Positions 16,924-29,940 of a DNA stretch of 64,000 nucleotides are shown piece after piece (positions within the stretch are counted from its first letter, which is position 1; each line of letters opens with the position of its first letter). Source of the DNA: Dolomedes plantarius (Eukaryota; Arthropoda; Arachnida; Araneae; Dolomedidae). The stretch spans positions 42,128,893-42,192,892 of the forward strand of contig OU015492.1 of assembly GCA_907164885.2 (NCBI GenBank), read 5' to 3'. The notes under the pieces were generated by a model. It was not told the origin of the DNA. It worked only from the letters and a program-made list of their open reading frames with translations, and did no database searches. The position numbers were made by a program, and so were the translations under genes.

Positions 16924-17886
16924 TCAACTCATCAATATAATCTTGTCCTCAATGTCTATTAGCACTCTGTTGAAGATGTCGTCACTGTAGTCCTGATCCA
17001 TATTCTGCTGCTGCATGCGTACTTGGTGCAGCATGTCTTCGGACAGGTTCTCCTTATGATTCATCGATAACTGTTCGGGAGATGACATGGAGCATGTACG
17101 TAGCATTACAGCAAACAGATTCCGTAAAACCTTTGGTGATCGAGATGCAGCCGCTACTTCGCGTGCATTGTTCCAGTGGTCATCGTTCTCCAAAAGACCT
17201 CTAAGCTGGTAGGCCTTTTTGTACGTTTCACAGAGCTGTCCCTGAAATGTTTTCAAATCTTCAAATGATTTTGGGCCTGGTACTTCATGCAGCAGGAGGC
17301 GCAGGTGAAAGCACTCTGAATTGTTCGGATGGACGGTGTACACCCGGCCCAGTGCATCGCTTGACATTATTCCTGTTTGCTCAGGTACAACGTGTCCTTG
17401 TTTTCGACGGTTCCATGTCTTGTTTCCATTGTTCCAAGTGTAGTATTTTGGAACTTGGTTGTACAACAGGGTGCGTGCAAACTCATCTTGGGTGCAATGT
17501 CTGAAGAAACACATGAGTGTCGTTTCCTTAGGAGTTTGGGCACGTTCAACAGCGTTTTCTGGTGTGAAGTAGACTCTCTGTCCATTCTCAAGGTGAACGC
17601 TCAGATGAATCACTGTGGGGTGGCGCCCATGAATAGGAAAGTTGAGTATTCGCCATACTGCTTCGTTGTTGCTGATATATCTTCCCATTTGATACTGGAC
17701 AATTTCATTTAAGTCATTCTCGCCACTGTTCACTTGAAAAACAGCCATGACAGATCCTTTGTTAATATACTTACAGACATACTTTATAGACTTAACAGAA
17801 TTGCAATACTCTACGTTGATATGGGCAATGAAAATTTTTGTTAGTAGAGGGCAATACGGGACAATCCAAGTATTGTCTATAGACAC
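16924..17886 (-). pseudogene. Rep tyrosine motif and Rep-helicase linker
   Basis: Open segment of 320 codons. KYVCKYINKG at residues 35-44 supplies the two catalytic tyrosines (Tyr36 and Tyr40) that form the covalent link to DNA in Helitron Rep. Next comes the conserved linker region, with FPIHGRHPTV, CTQDEFARTLLYNQVPKYYTW and HLRLLLHEVPGPKSFEDLKT, all usual in animal Helitrons. It ends near the start of the helicase, after a stop or frameshift. Confidence 0.9.
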
Positions 17887-17914
17887 TTGCGATCCTTTAT
17901 AAACGATGTCAGTC

Positions 17915-18751
17915 TTAAATCCCCCGTCTTGTGGTGATCTGCGCCGATAAAGTGGATATCCGTTTCGTCCTGTTTGCGTTCAAAAATTGGCGCGGGTATC
18001 GTTTAGTGCAAATTCCATCTTTCATGCATGGAGAGGTTGGATTTATGGATCCGCAGGGGCCGTGCACCATCTGCTTAGTTACAATTGAAAAAAGTCCCGG
18101 GTCTTCTTGTTCATTAGGGATTTCTGCACTGATAAAGTCATCCACGCGGTGAACGTGTACGGAGTCCTTGAGCCAAATCAGAATGTGAGCATGAGGAAGT
18201 CCTCGCTTCTGCCACTCTGTCGTGTACATATGACACTGAACTTCTCCAAAAATCTTTGCCTTTGTGATGAGACTCATTAGCGTTTTTTGTTTCTTATGAA
18301 ATACTCTTGCTAACAAATCATGACGATCCTGTGGTTTTTGTCCAACAAATAGTTCTTCCTGTATCTTTGTCCAGTTTGGATTGCAGGTGAAAGTGATGAA
18401 GAGGTCTGGTCTGCCGTAGTTTCTCACGTAGGTCATGGCATCTTGAGTACGCTCGTGCATGTACCTTGGACCCCCTGTAAAGCTGGAAGGCAAGATGATC
18501 AACTGGCCTATGTCGGAGATATTTCCATCATTCATGACCGCATCCCTCAAATGAGCATACTGTTCAACTCTGAGAGTCCCCTGATTTATTCGTATGTACA
18601 ATAGTCTTTCCGATTCAATCTTGGCATACATATCAACGAAAAATTGGTGGGACAGGTCTTTGCTTGTCAGTAATGTGTTGAAATTTGATGAACGTATCAT
18701 CATCCTGTAAGCATAGAATTTCGTAGCTGAAATCTTCTTAGTTTGGGGCAT
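17915..18751 (-). pseudogene. Rep (HUH endonuclease) core of the Helitron transposase
   Basis: Open segment of 278 codons. Motif 1 region FITFTCNPNW is at residues 118-127. The metal-binding HUH motif is GLPHAHILIWL at 184-194, with the two histidines at 187 and 189. MVHGPCG and a Cys-rich tail (CMKDGICTKRYPR) follow. These are the catalytic landmarks of the Helitron Rep domain. The frame ends at a stop about 30 bp before the tyrosine segment. Confidence 0.9.
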
Positions 18752-19178
18752 TCCTTTAGTCGCAGTTCAATTTGATATCCATCTTCCCCTGCCAAAAGAT
18801 GAGTGGATACTGTAGGGCGTCGTAGGACCTGTGCGTCTCGGGAATTTTTTTGAGGGTGCTACTTCTTTCTTCTAAAACTATGTATCTTGTCCCATGTTGT
18901 TCATCCACCATGATCAAAGCGACTTCTTCTGTTGCGGGGGCGTTGAACCGCCTCTCATTTTCACTGTGTGGGATTCTGTTCGCTACGATCACCAATTTGA
19001 ATTCCGGGGTAATCTTATCCATAGCCGACTTAAAGCTCTGTATGTAACAGTGTTGATCATGTCGCATACCTTGCAACTGTAGTACTATGTCTCGTCTGGT
19101 TTGTGACTTGTTTTTACACCGATGCTCTGCTTGTTGTGTAGTGTCGCCGACAAAGTAAATTTGCAAAAATTTAGGGTC

Positions 19179-19643
19179 TTACCTCAGTAGAGGCTGCAGA
19201 CTGCCGATGCGGTGATAAACTTGACCCTGTACCTTAAATGTAGGCATGTACCCGGGCTCTCTAATTTCTTTCGTTGTGCCAAAAGAGGTCATCTGAAAAC
19301 AGGAATTGTAGCTTCTTATATTAGAAAGGAAATGTTTAGCTTCTTGAGAAGTGCCGCTGAGTAAAGAACATAGGGGCTCAGGTGGATCCATCAACTGTGG
19401 CAGTTGAACCTTTCCTCCGCTGCAGCACATACCTGTGGCTTCACCTTTCCACTTCTTTGATCCACAATGTTGGCAAGTTTCAGACATGGATCCAATGTTA
19501 CACGAAGGATCAGATACGTAATCTGCCGATGGGTCGTAGTAAAAAGCTGCATTTTCAAAATTAGTGTACATGCGCCTTCGAGCAGCACTTATTGTAGTTC
19601 TAACCTGCTGTAGTTTTGCTTGTCTTTCCGGAGTACATTCCAT
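19179..19643 (-). pseudogene. Rep-helicase N-terminal zinc-finger-like segment
   Basis: Open segment of 154 codons. It begins in an Arg/Glu-rich stretch (TPERQAKLQQVR), part of a TPE-type repeat that continues upstream to about 19800. It then has a Cys/His cluster (CNIGSMSETCQHCG, then MCCSGGKV) followed by LPQLMDPPEPLCSLLSG. This order is usual for the N-terminus of animal Helitron transposases, where the cluster is thought to bind DNA. It ends at a stop just before the next part. Confidence 0.8.
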
Positions 19644-20601
19644 TTCTCTTCTTTGGTCTCGTTGTCTGTTTGCTTCCTGTCTTGCTTCTCTTTCTGGAGT
19701 AGATTCATCTTCTCTCCTATTTCGATTTCGTTCTCTGTTCTGTCGCTTTTGTGTCCGAAGACTTTTTTTTTCTCGGAGGCTGTGGCATATTGAAAGAAAA
19801 ATGCTAAGGACAAAACATTAGTAAAACATTAAGCACAAAATGATAGCAAATAAAATGAAAGATCCTGAAATGAAACTGAGATTAAATTCAAAAATACAGA
19901 AAATGAAAAGAACCAAACAACAATGGAAGTTGAATCTGCAAAGAAAAAAAAGTGAGTTACTAAAACAAAAAATTATTGAAAAAATAAACACATTAAAACA
20001 ATGCAGGAATTGAATTCAGTTATGGCCCTCCTCAGCACATTGACTGCCGGAAGGTCTTTAAAATATGAAATATTATGATTTTTTTTAATTGATTAACAGT
20101 AGAATTGATATTTCAGTAGTTTTCAAAAGTTATACGATGAGAAAAATAAATATAATATAAATAAAATGAGAGAAAAAAATAATAGCATCGACTTTTTGTT
20201 ATGGATCATATTATTGTTAAAAACTATGTGAAGACTAAAGACATAATCGGAATCTTCAGTTTCACAGCTTGAAAAAGCGTAAAAACCCAACTTTCTTAAA
20301 AGTTGTCTACAATTTTCCGATTTTAACTGAACTTCTACTAACGTAAGGAAAAATAGTTATGTGAAACGTTACGAAAACATAAATTACTTACTGTAAACAT
20401 AAGAAATTAATTAACGTCATTTAAAACTGTAGAAATCAAACAAATAATATAAATACCACATTCAAACTCAAAATTTCTTTCATTTCTCAAGCAATATAAT
20501 AATAACATGTGAATTTAGCAATGATTATAACACACGTAAGTAAACACACACGCAAACATTCGCTTTTATTAATATAGATTTCTTATTAAATAGTATGTTT
20601 C

Positions 20602-20722
20602 AATAATGAAAATACTTATTGCTTCGTTAATATAATTGTTGAAATCATATTTTATATTTCTTATTAAATAGTATGCAATTATATTAAAAATAAGAGTTTG
20701 AAATAAAAATTTAAACTTACGA
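20602..20722 (+). repeat. 121-bp direct repeat, copy 1
   Basis: Begins AATAATGAAAATACTTATT and is matched at about 93% by 23146-23266. It lies 24 bp outside the 5' end of the full-length Helitron. Confidence 0.85.
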
Positions 20723-23145
20723 CTTTATATGTGGTATTTAGTGCAATTCACATGTGTTTGATTTGATCAGTATCGGACTTTATTTTTTTACTGTTGTGAA
20801 GCTGGTTGTTTGTATATTCCTATTCAATCTTATAGTGAGACTCAATTTTATAACACTATTGATTTTATGATATATTTTATAAGTTTTGTATTTATGTGAG
20901 TATATATAAGTTGTTATGTGAGTATATATTTGTTATGTGAGTATATATAAGTTTTGTATTTGTTAAGTTTTGTATTTGTTATGTTTTATACTATGTACCA
21001 TAATAAATACTTACTTAAAGTTGGATTGATTATATTTTTTTGTAAATCCATTAAACCTAAATATGTATTGTTGTATTTAGTATCAAATCTGATATGTGAT
21101 CAGTGGTTTAAAGATGGAGTTACACTGCACAGAAAGCAAATCTTTCTGTCATGGGATGGATAAAAAATCTACTGAAATCCAACTGCATTATTTTAAAATC
21201 GTAGGATTTTTTCGTAAAGATCAAAGGAAAAAATGCATGCACACATACATAATGACCATTTATTTTATAAAGCAGCATATAATCCAATATATCGGAGTGA
21301 GGAGTTTTCATAGCTAGTATCATGTCCTCCTAGTTATAAATTCAGCTAACATACTCAAATTTGCATTTGTTTATATTGCATATATTTTCCCATAAACTTT
21401 TATTTCAGCAAAATTAGGATCACTGAGTAACTAAAGCTAAAAATAATTGAACTATTGCTCTCATATTCTTGTGATACTATTTTTACCATACATTCAATGA
21501 ATAGTGTTGCGGGGCCACTACCAATAAGTGGTGTTGTGTTGGGCTGAACAACTCCTTTAGCTTACATAATATTTTTTCATGTTCTCCTAACTCTCTTCTA
21601 ATAAAAATTTCTTTGTTAAAGATCGTATCGTTTCACATAACTATTGTGAAGGAGACTCGGCCGGTACTGGGAAGGGGAATTGTTCGTTCTGTGATGTAGA
21701 AACTTATTCTGTAAAGGGTAATTATGAGTCTCAGTGGAAGGGATCTTTATGAAGTTGAAGAGGACATTAAACAGTTCTCCAGTGACGTGAGGAATTGTCC
21801 GTTGACGAGAAACTAACGTGCAGTAAGAAATGTTCCTTAGTCTCACAATACGCAACTGCAAAAGTTCGTGGAGAGAAGACTAGTTGGTTACTTCAATGGA
21901 TACAGCCTCAATAAAGTTGATTTTACAGCTACAAGGAACTCAAGCGGAGAATTTCGGAATAATATGAAGAGATCGATGTTTCCCCAGCACCTCGGTTGAA
22001 AACTTTCACTCACTTACTGCCAAATCGATATATACAAATTGTGGATGCGTTATGGCAATAACCCAAGTAGATTCACTGTCATCTGCTTAAAATAAAGTTG
22101 AAAGCAGCTGGAAATTAATAAATATGCCAAAGTCTCTTTTTGTAGTAATAACAAGTAATTTATTCGGCCTTAGTAAGCATGGAGCCTGTCTTGAATAATA
22201 TGAAATACAGATCTGTAGCGAAATACAAAAAATTTGACCGCATTGGTCTAAAGACTGAAGATGATCAATAACATGTAACAAATGCAAAAATAGCCCCCCG
22301 ATACAGAATTGGCAAAGCCAAAACTGACCGAGGTGCTTAAAACCAAAAATATATAAGAGACGACTCTCTCACTAAAAAAATATGGCTCTCTGGTATATTT
22401 CTTCTCATCACTAGACATGCCTGGAAAAACGCGGACACGAGGGTTAGCATAGCAAGAAAAGCGCCAATTAACAAAGACAGACCACCCGTGCCACGCGTAC
22501 GGAAGCTCACCTCAGCGCGGAGGAAAAATATAGTAAAAAAAACTACGCGAGCGCTTAATGGCCAATAATAAGAACCCGGCCATGCCGAAGCCTCGCCAAG
22601 AGGAAAGCACCGAGCGCCCCGCCAAAATGGAGGCCCGTGAATGGCTTAGCCCTGATACACGAAATTCGCGCCTCTGCCTGATTGGTCGAACGAGGAGAGA
22701 AAGAACAACTTCGGAGAGTGCCTTCACGCCAAGCTGTCGACAAATTCACACGTGGGAAAAAGCTCTCTTGGACAAAGGAAAAAGGAGAGAACGCCATATA
22801 TATTTCTAACTTACAACTGATTTTATGGGGCCAATTTAGTGAGCAAACTTACACGGCATGCGTGGACAAAAGCTAGTTGGGTGTTCACATGACACACCCT
22901 GCAATTATCAGCCATAAAAAGTGTATTTTATTGAAACTTAACAAGGGAATCCTAAGACTAACACCTGGCTAAGCAAATTATAGTTGAAGTTTTACGGTTT
23001 AGGAGAAATGGGCACGGCTTAAATTCTCAAGAACACACACGTCGAGGGAACGGTATAGAAATTACGCTATTTTATTTTAAGGGACAACTATTTAGAATTA
23101 GAGATTTTACATTAATTTAACGTGCGTTTTGAGCCCAACCAAGTT
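20723..23145. other. No confident gene; GC-richer island at 22340-23060
   Basis: This 2.4-kb stretch lies between the two copies of the 121-bp repeat. It carries overlapping short frames on both strands (22512-22876) in a GC-richer part. Read on the minus strand that part has a TATATATGG box at about 22805 followed by a GC-rich leader, as an LTR would, but I could not find terminal repeats. No protein family recognised. Confidence 0.4.
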
Positions 23146-23266
23146 AATAATGAAAATACTTATTACTTCGTTAATACAATTGTTGAAATCATATTTTATA
23201 TTTCTTATTAAATAGTATGCATTTATATTAAAAATAAGAGTTTCAAATAAAAATTCAAACTTACGA
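23146..23266 (+). repeat. 121-bp direct repeat, copy 2
   Basis: Second copy of the sequence at 20602-20722, same orientation, with a few substitutions. Confidence 0.85.
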
Positions 23267-23789
23267 AACCAAAGGTATTCTTTCAACAAAGTATTTTCGA
23301 AAATGGTGCGAAAAATTTACCTAAACCGAATCGATTCATATTCGAATGACAGTTACTTGAATTAAAATTTCTTTTCACTTTTAACTTGCAAAATATCCCC
23401 CCAAAAATCCGTACATCTTGAAATGATATAATTATGATTTAAAAATTTGAATAAAAATTTTTTAAGGCTCTTTCCAAATATGTAACATTTAATGAAAAAA
23501 AAATTATATCGATAAAAACATGGCCGAATTTCAAAAGGTCAGTTTGTAACTCGAGATAAAAAAAATGATCTATTTATGATTAAAAAGTTTTAAAAAATTA
23601 GACACACGATGACACATCTTTTCAGTTATTCATTTTTTAGTGAGAATCACACTGTGAAAGAATCACGTTTTGTTATGAATCAATCATTCTTTACAACTTT
23701 GCTTCTGTCCACCCCTTCCCCCCCCCCACGTATGGGCGAAAAATTCTTCCTTCCAGGCTTCCGCATTTGAACGAACGATAGGGAATTTG

Positions 23790-24175
23790 TGTTGACGTAC
23801 TGTTCTTTAAAATTCAATTAAAAATCGAAATTTTAAGATAGAGACTTGAAATGAGGTTTATATGAATGAGAAATCTTTCATCTTCCAGATGATGTAAATA
23901 TTTTCTTTGTAAGATAAAAACACGAAGAGCATCGACCGTAGATGCTAAAAATTGCTTAAATTTCTCGAAAAAGTGGGTTTAATATTTTGATGAAAATATT
24001 AGTCTGTTTTAAATTATTTTTAAACAAATGAGATCTTGTTTGAAGGAGAAATGTCTGTAGTCTCAGATTGTAAAAAGATCAAAATTCTACGATCATTTTT
24101 TTGCAGAGATATCGTAATCTGAAGTTAAAAAAACATAAAATATCTCACAAAACATAAAATAAAAAAATTTCTAGA
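23790..24175 (-). repeat. Dispersed repeat shared with 46555-46915
   Basis: The reverse complement matches 46555-46915 over about 360 bp with scattered differences. Shared landmarks include CAGACTAATATTTTCATC, ATCGATGCTC and CATATAAACCTCATTT. It lies just inside a Helitron 5' end (24319) and may be Helitron interior. Non-coding. Confidence 0.75.
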
Positions 24176-24179
24176 ATAA

Positions 24180-24319
24180 AATTTAAAATTCGGCCTTCGA
24201 GGTGCACCTTCCCATAGTCTGCACTACCCGTGTGCCAAATTTCACGGCTGTAAGTTCCACAGATTCGCATGGGGGCCGCATACACACACACACGCAAACA
24301 CTTGCTTTAATTAATAAGA
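24180..24319 (-). mobile_element. Helitron 5' terminal region
   Basis: On the minus strand it starts TCTTATTAATTAAAGCAAG at 24319, then GTGTTTGCGTGTGTGTG, closely resembling the 5' end at 20578. It continues with CCGTGAAATTTGGCACACGG, a common Helitron leader motif in arthropods. The matching 3' end was not found; the element probably includes the repeat at 23790-24175. Confidence 0.6.
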
Positions 24320-24704
24320 TATATATATAGAGAGAGAGTAGCTTATATTAAATTTTTTTAAGGTTTTAAATGATATAAAATGTACATGGAGCATTTTGAA
24401 AAATGCTAACATATTTTTTATTTTTTTCTTCTTTTTGAGAAACAAGCATTATTCTGCAAAAGAATCCTCATTTTGAACTCTAAGAGTCTTCAATCTATTC
24501 AAAAAGAATACACAGGACTGCGAAATTGAAGTTTTTGAACAATACTAGAGAAGTTTTCACCGTTTCATGTTATTTGGTGTGATGAATTAGAAAATGACCT
24601 CCATTTTTTTCCATCACGTCAGGATTTTTTGAAAAATTGATATCGATATTTTTGCTAAAATTCTATTTGAAAAGGAATTCTCTCCACAATTTTGCATGCA
24701 CTAT

Positions 24705-24829
24705 CTGGCAACAGTGGTTTTTATTCATTTAAATCTATGTAAAATAACAGATTCTTCGTGAGCCAAATTGATTTTTTAGGAATTGATTATATTTTATAGG
24801 TTTAAATGGATGAAAACCACTATTGCCAG
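24705..24829. repeat. Imperfect inverted repeat, ~39-bp arms
   Basis: Arms 24705-24744 (CTGGCAACAGTGGTTTTTA start) and 24791-24829 (end TATTGCCAG) are about 90% complementary with a 46-bp spacer. It may be a small MITE or fold-back. No target duplication found. Confidence 0.6.
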
Positions 24830-25119
24830 ATCGCACGAGCCGCCTCTGATCGAGAGAAAAACAAAAAATTCCCTTGATTTTAAACTTTTTACATCAAATT
24901 ATGGTGCAGTTTTTAGAAGAAAATCACCGACATGATATTTTAGTTTGTTTTTATTAAGGTAACTATCATAAAACAGACGATTGACGAAGAGGAGCAAATA
25001 TTATGTATGTGTCCATTAAAGTTTGAAACATAATTTAAACTGAGCAAAAAAGAAAACAAAATAAGTTTCTATTTAAGTACGTACTCTTTTTCCTTTGAAA
25101 CTTCTTTTTGGCGTTCTTC

Positions 25120-26560
25120 TTTTATGTTCAATCTCAGGCCTATCTTGCGTCAACATCCAACAGCAGTCGGTGAGCATGATCTTGCCCCATCTTTCTTGAT
25201 ATTTGCGCTCCATATCATTGATGCTTGGTGGAAACTTTCACCGTGTTCTTCGCTGACTGATCCTAAATTTTCGGGGGAAAAGTCCCCATGTAAGTGAAGG
25301 AAATGTATTTTTACACAGATGGAGCAACCCATCGCTTTAAATTTGTCCAGCACATTCATAACAATTTCTTTATAGTCAGGATCCTTGTAATTACCCAGAA
25401 ATTTGATAAACCTGGAAACTTTTTGCACAGGTATTTGAAACAATCACCATCTTTTGGAATAGCCTTGACAAACTGCTTCATTACACCTAATTTTATATAC
25501 AGAGGGGGTAACAATACCTTTTTTTTGATCAACTAAGCTGTTCAGAATCACATTCCTGGTGCCAGGTTCAAGATTTTGTCTTTTCGGCCATTCTTTTTTG
25601 ACCCAATGTTGATTCTTATCACGGCTGTCCAACTCACAAATGAAACATGAGAACTTTGTATATCTGCCTTGTTGACCAAGAAGCATGGAGATAACTTTCA
25701 AATCACCGCAAATGGTCCAACCGCGGTCGGCATATTTTATTTTGTTGAGGACGAGAGCCAGGTAGCCATAGCGTTCTTTTAAAGGCACCTAGTGTCCAAG
25801 TGGTACAGATGTGTACTAGCTTCCGTGATGAAGGACAGCTTTAAGGCTCCGTTTCGATGAATCTGTAAACAGCCTCCATTCATCTGTATCTTAGGTGATA
25901 TTAAATTTGCTCATGATCCGGGAACATCAGAACAATAGACCAGGTTCTCCTCTTCTTCAAAGTACTTAACAAATTCCTTTCGTCGATTCCTGTACTAATA
26001 AAAAGGGGTTCCTTTGGTCAATAAGATTTTCTTTCAATCTGGAGCCCAACAATACAGCTGCCTCTTTCAAAGGCCCAGATCTCTAGTCAAATCATTAAGT
26101 TCAACCTGAGAGAAAGGTAAAGGGCCTCCTAAGTTCTCTTCTGGAGGCGAGGGCCTCCTGAGTTCTCTTCTATAGGTGAGGGCCTCCAGAGGGATTATAT
26201 TCGGTTGCGGAGTTTTGAACTTCTGGATGTTCCGAGTCTGAAGACTCTGAAGAGATGACTGACAATTCAGTCGGAGGCAAAGGCACTGGCACATCAAGTC
26301 CATGAAGAACGGGGCATATGGCCGATGGAATGTTATCAGGATAAGAGATTAGCTTTGAATTTTTGTGGTTATACCTTCCGACATGGCAGGAAAAAAAGTG
26401 ACAATCATCAGAGTGGTTTTCCGGCTCCCTCCATGTCATAGGAATTCCAAATCGTACAGCAGTCTTCTTTCCTTTGAGCCATAAGCGTAGATCATTGAGA
26501 CACTGCCCACAAACTTTATGATGAACCCACGATTTGTCCTAATCTCTGAGTTTCATGCCA
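25120..26560 (-). pseudogene. Degenerate copy of an unnamed multicopy protein family
   Basis: Pieces in three frames read in order on the minus strand. From the right end: HHKVCGQCLNDLRLWLKGK, then AVRFGIPMTWREPENHSDDC, then NIPSAICPVLHGLDVPVP and a Ser/Glu-rich stretch (26560-26067). In the middle: DRGWTICGDLKVISMLLGQ, YTKFSCFICELDSRDK and KKEWPKRQNLEPG (25788-25444). To the left: KFLGNYKDPDYKEIV, MGCSICVKIHFLHLH and ENLGSVSEEHGESFHQ (25443-25150). I recall proteins with this motif order as highly repeated hypothetical proteins in arthropod and cnidarian genomes, so a transposon origin is likely, but I cannot name the family or an activity. Many stops and frameshifts make it non-functional. 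Confidence 0.65.
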
Positions 26561-28295
<1,735 letters not shown>

Positions 28296-28669
28296 TTTGA
28301 AAAAAATATATATATATGCACATATATGTGTATATATATATATATATACGTAATATATATATATATATATATAACCCCCATAACGGCCATTCTTATAAAG
28401 GGGTATGAAATTTCCCGTTCTTAAGAGGGAATAGGAAAAATGGGCCCCGTAAGCTAAAGGTTAATTATTCAGTATATTTTTTTTGGTTCGTGTATTTCTA
28501 TTTATTTTCTTTTAAGTTTAATCTTTTCGGCTTTTCTATATTTTTTTAATTTAATCTGTTTTTTTTTTCATTTCTTTCCCATTTAATTTCTTTCTGTTTT
28601 TAATATTTCCCAAATCATCTGCTTTTTGTTGATTTATATTTTGTTTACTGGTATTTCAATCTATTAGGT

Positions 28670-28979
28670 TGTCGGAAAAGTCTTGACGAACTTTTGCTAT
28701 AGATGCATGTATTGCACTGTTTGAAGCTCTCGAGGCATGTGTTCATCTGTGTTATTGCTATATCATTGAACATTTTACAGTTCTAGCTGAAATTAAATTG
28801 AGTTCTGAAAGCAAATTGAGCGATTTGGTAGCATTTTGGAGATTTTACAGCACGTCGAAGATGGAAGACCAATCTGTGCATTTCCTACATATTTTACTCT
28901 CTTACTTCCGTAAAGGGAAGAACGCTCTCGTCGAATTTGTGAATAGTTATGTAAAGTTTGCGGTGACGTTGCTCTACAA
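28670..28979 (+). pseudogene. mariner transposase, 5' fragment
   Basis: Starts TTAGGTTGTCGGAAAAGTC at 28670, a mariner-type terminal repeat. After about 190 bp it encodes MEDQSVHFLHILLSYFRKGK from 28860, which resembles the start of the mariner helix-turn-helix domain (a start of the MExQSEHFRHIMLxxFKKGK type). The frame drifts after about 40 codons and is cut at 28979 by a hAT MITE, resuming at 29450 for only about 25 bp of plausible sequence. The catalytic domain is missing. Confidence 0.7.
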
Positions 28980-29449
28980 CAGGGGTGGGCATTAAGTCAA
29001 TCGCGATCGACCGGTGGACCACCAAGACACTTTGGGGTGACCACCAATACTAAGACCTAAGACGTGCATATTAAAAGAAACATATTTATGGAGACTAAGT
29101 ATGCAGACTAAGTCTTCTACTAACTATAACTACGAGAGCTAACTTTAGACAAAAATGATTTATTTTTTAATGTATTTTGAATTCTTTGATAATAAATGCA
29201 TCATTTGATATTATTATATTTGTGGCTTTTGTATCCTGCGTTTTGCTTTAAACGTGGTTTTAAAAGAGTAAGTATTTTATTGTAGTTATGTAGGTAAGTA
29301 CATATTCCATATATATTATAGAGTTATAATAAATATTGTAGACCTTTTTTTTAGCTCACCACATCTACGCCACTGGGTGGACCGCAACACCTTGAAAAAA
29401 TTAGAAGTAGACCGGACCCTGGAAAAGTCTACCCACCCCTGCTCTACAA
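28972..29449. mobile_element. hAT-type MITE with 8-bp target duplication
   Basis: The element at 28980-29441 (462 bp) has terminal inverted repeats CAGGGGTGGG and CCCACCCCTG. Both sides carry the perfect 8-bp duplication CTCTACAA (28972-28979 and 29442-29449), the length expected for hAT transposases. The inside reads ATCGCGATCGACCGGTGGAC near the left end with a related block near the right end. No coding region. It was inserted into the mariner fragment. Confidence 0.9.
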
Positions 29450-29479
29450 GAACGTTAGTGCTGAAGAGGGCTCAGGAGC

Positions 29480-29560
29480 GAGCGTGGTGGCCCGGTCAGT
29501 AAAGGCGTAGAACCAGGGATCTACAAGTTACTGGTTCGATATACCCGACGCTGACTAAAA
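29480..29560 (+). repeat. tRNA-like SINE fragment
   Basis: GGTGGCCCGGTCAGTAAAGG (box A-like, 29488) and ACTGGTTCGATATACCCG (box B-like, 29530) are at tRNA-like spacing. No downstream body is identified. Confidence 0.45.
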
Positions 29561-29729
29561 CAATAGAGTACTAATGAAAAGGTAATATCTTGACATATCG
29601 CTAGAAGTGTTTACCTGTACATTACCATAATAAAGCACATTTTTTTAATACATAACTCTTCGTTTAAAAATGCCTGTAAGCAGTAAAAAACTCTTAAAAT
29701 ATTGCGAACATAATTCTTTTTATAAAAAA

Positions 29730-29861
29730 CTAACTGAAAATCCGCGCTTCGCTACGGAGTACATTGAAATTAAATACAACGATCAATGTATGCAATTAAA
29801 GCCAAAAAAATAAGTAAATGTATTTATAATAAATGCGACGATCAATGTATACAATTGATGT

Positions 29862-29940
<79 letters not shown>

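Larger units (their letters stand above)
15467..19813 (-). pseudogene. Helitron Rep-helicase, inactivated
   Basis: The protein would nick and rejoin single DNA strands (HUH Rep domain) and unwind DNA (Pif1-like helicase) for rolling-circle transposition. Parts in order: N-terminal Arg/Glu-rich and zinc-finger-like region (19813-19179), linker (19166-18756), Rep core (18751-17915), Rep tyrosine region (17886-16924), helicase motifs I-III (16851-16318) and helicase C-terminal motifs (16268-15467). The parts are in different frames or separated by stops, so at least five breaks inactivate it. Signature residues of both enzymes are still legible, so decay is moderate. The gene lies inside the Helitron at 13724-20578 and in the same orientation. 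Confidence 0.9.
13724..20578 (-). mobile_element. Full-length Helitron carrying a decayed Rep-helicase gene
   Basis: About 6.85 kb in minus orientation. The 3' end is CTAG at 13724-13727 with the subterminal hairpin block GTAGCGAAGCACGGG, which folds as CCGT-a-GC, loop GAA, GC-ACGG. The 5' end is TC at 20578-20577, reading TCTATATTAATAAAAGCG and then a GTTTGCGTGTG tract. These fit the Helitron rules (5' TC, 3' hairpin plus CTRR, insertion between A and T). Coding content is the Rep-helicase at 15467-19813. The 3' flank (13750-15300) holds AT-rich sequence with pieces of family A (15061-15250 matches 6100-6260). Pairing of these two ends into one element is inference from size and orientation. 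Confidence 0.75.

Noticed and set aside
15846..17712. Plus-strand frames across the Helitron gene (for example 15846-16178, 17377-17712)
   Set aside because: They lie opposite the Rep-helicase coding sequence, whose motifs are clear on the minus strand.
22512..22876. Four overlapping frames on both strands in a GC-richer patch
   Set aside because: Overlap on both strands reflects base composition; no recognisable motif and no start context favouring one.
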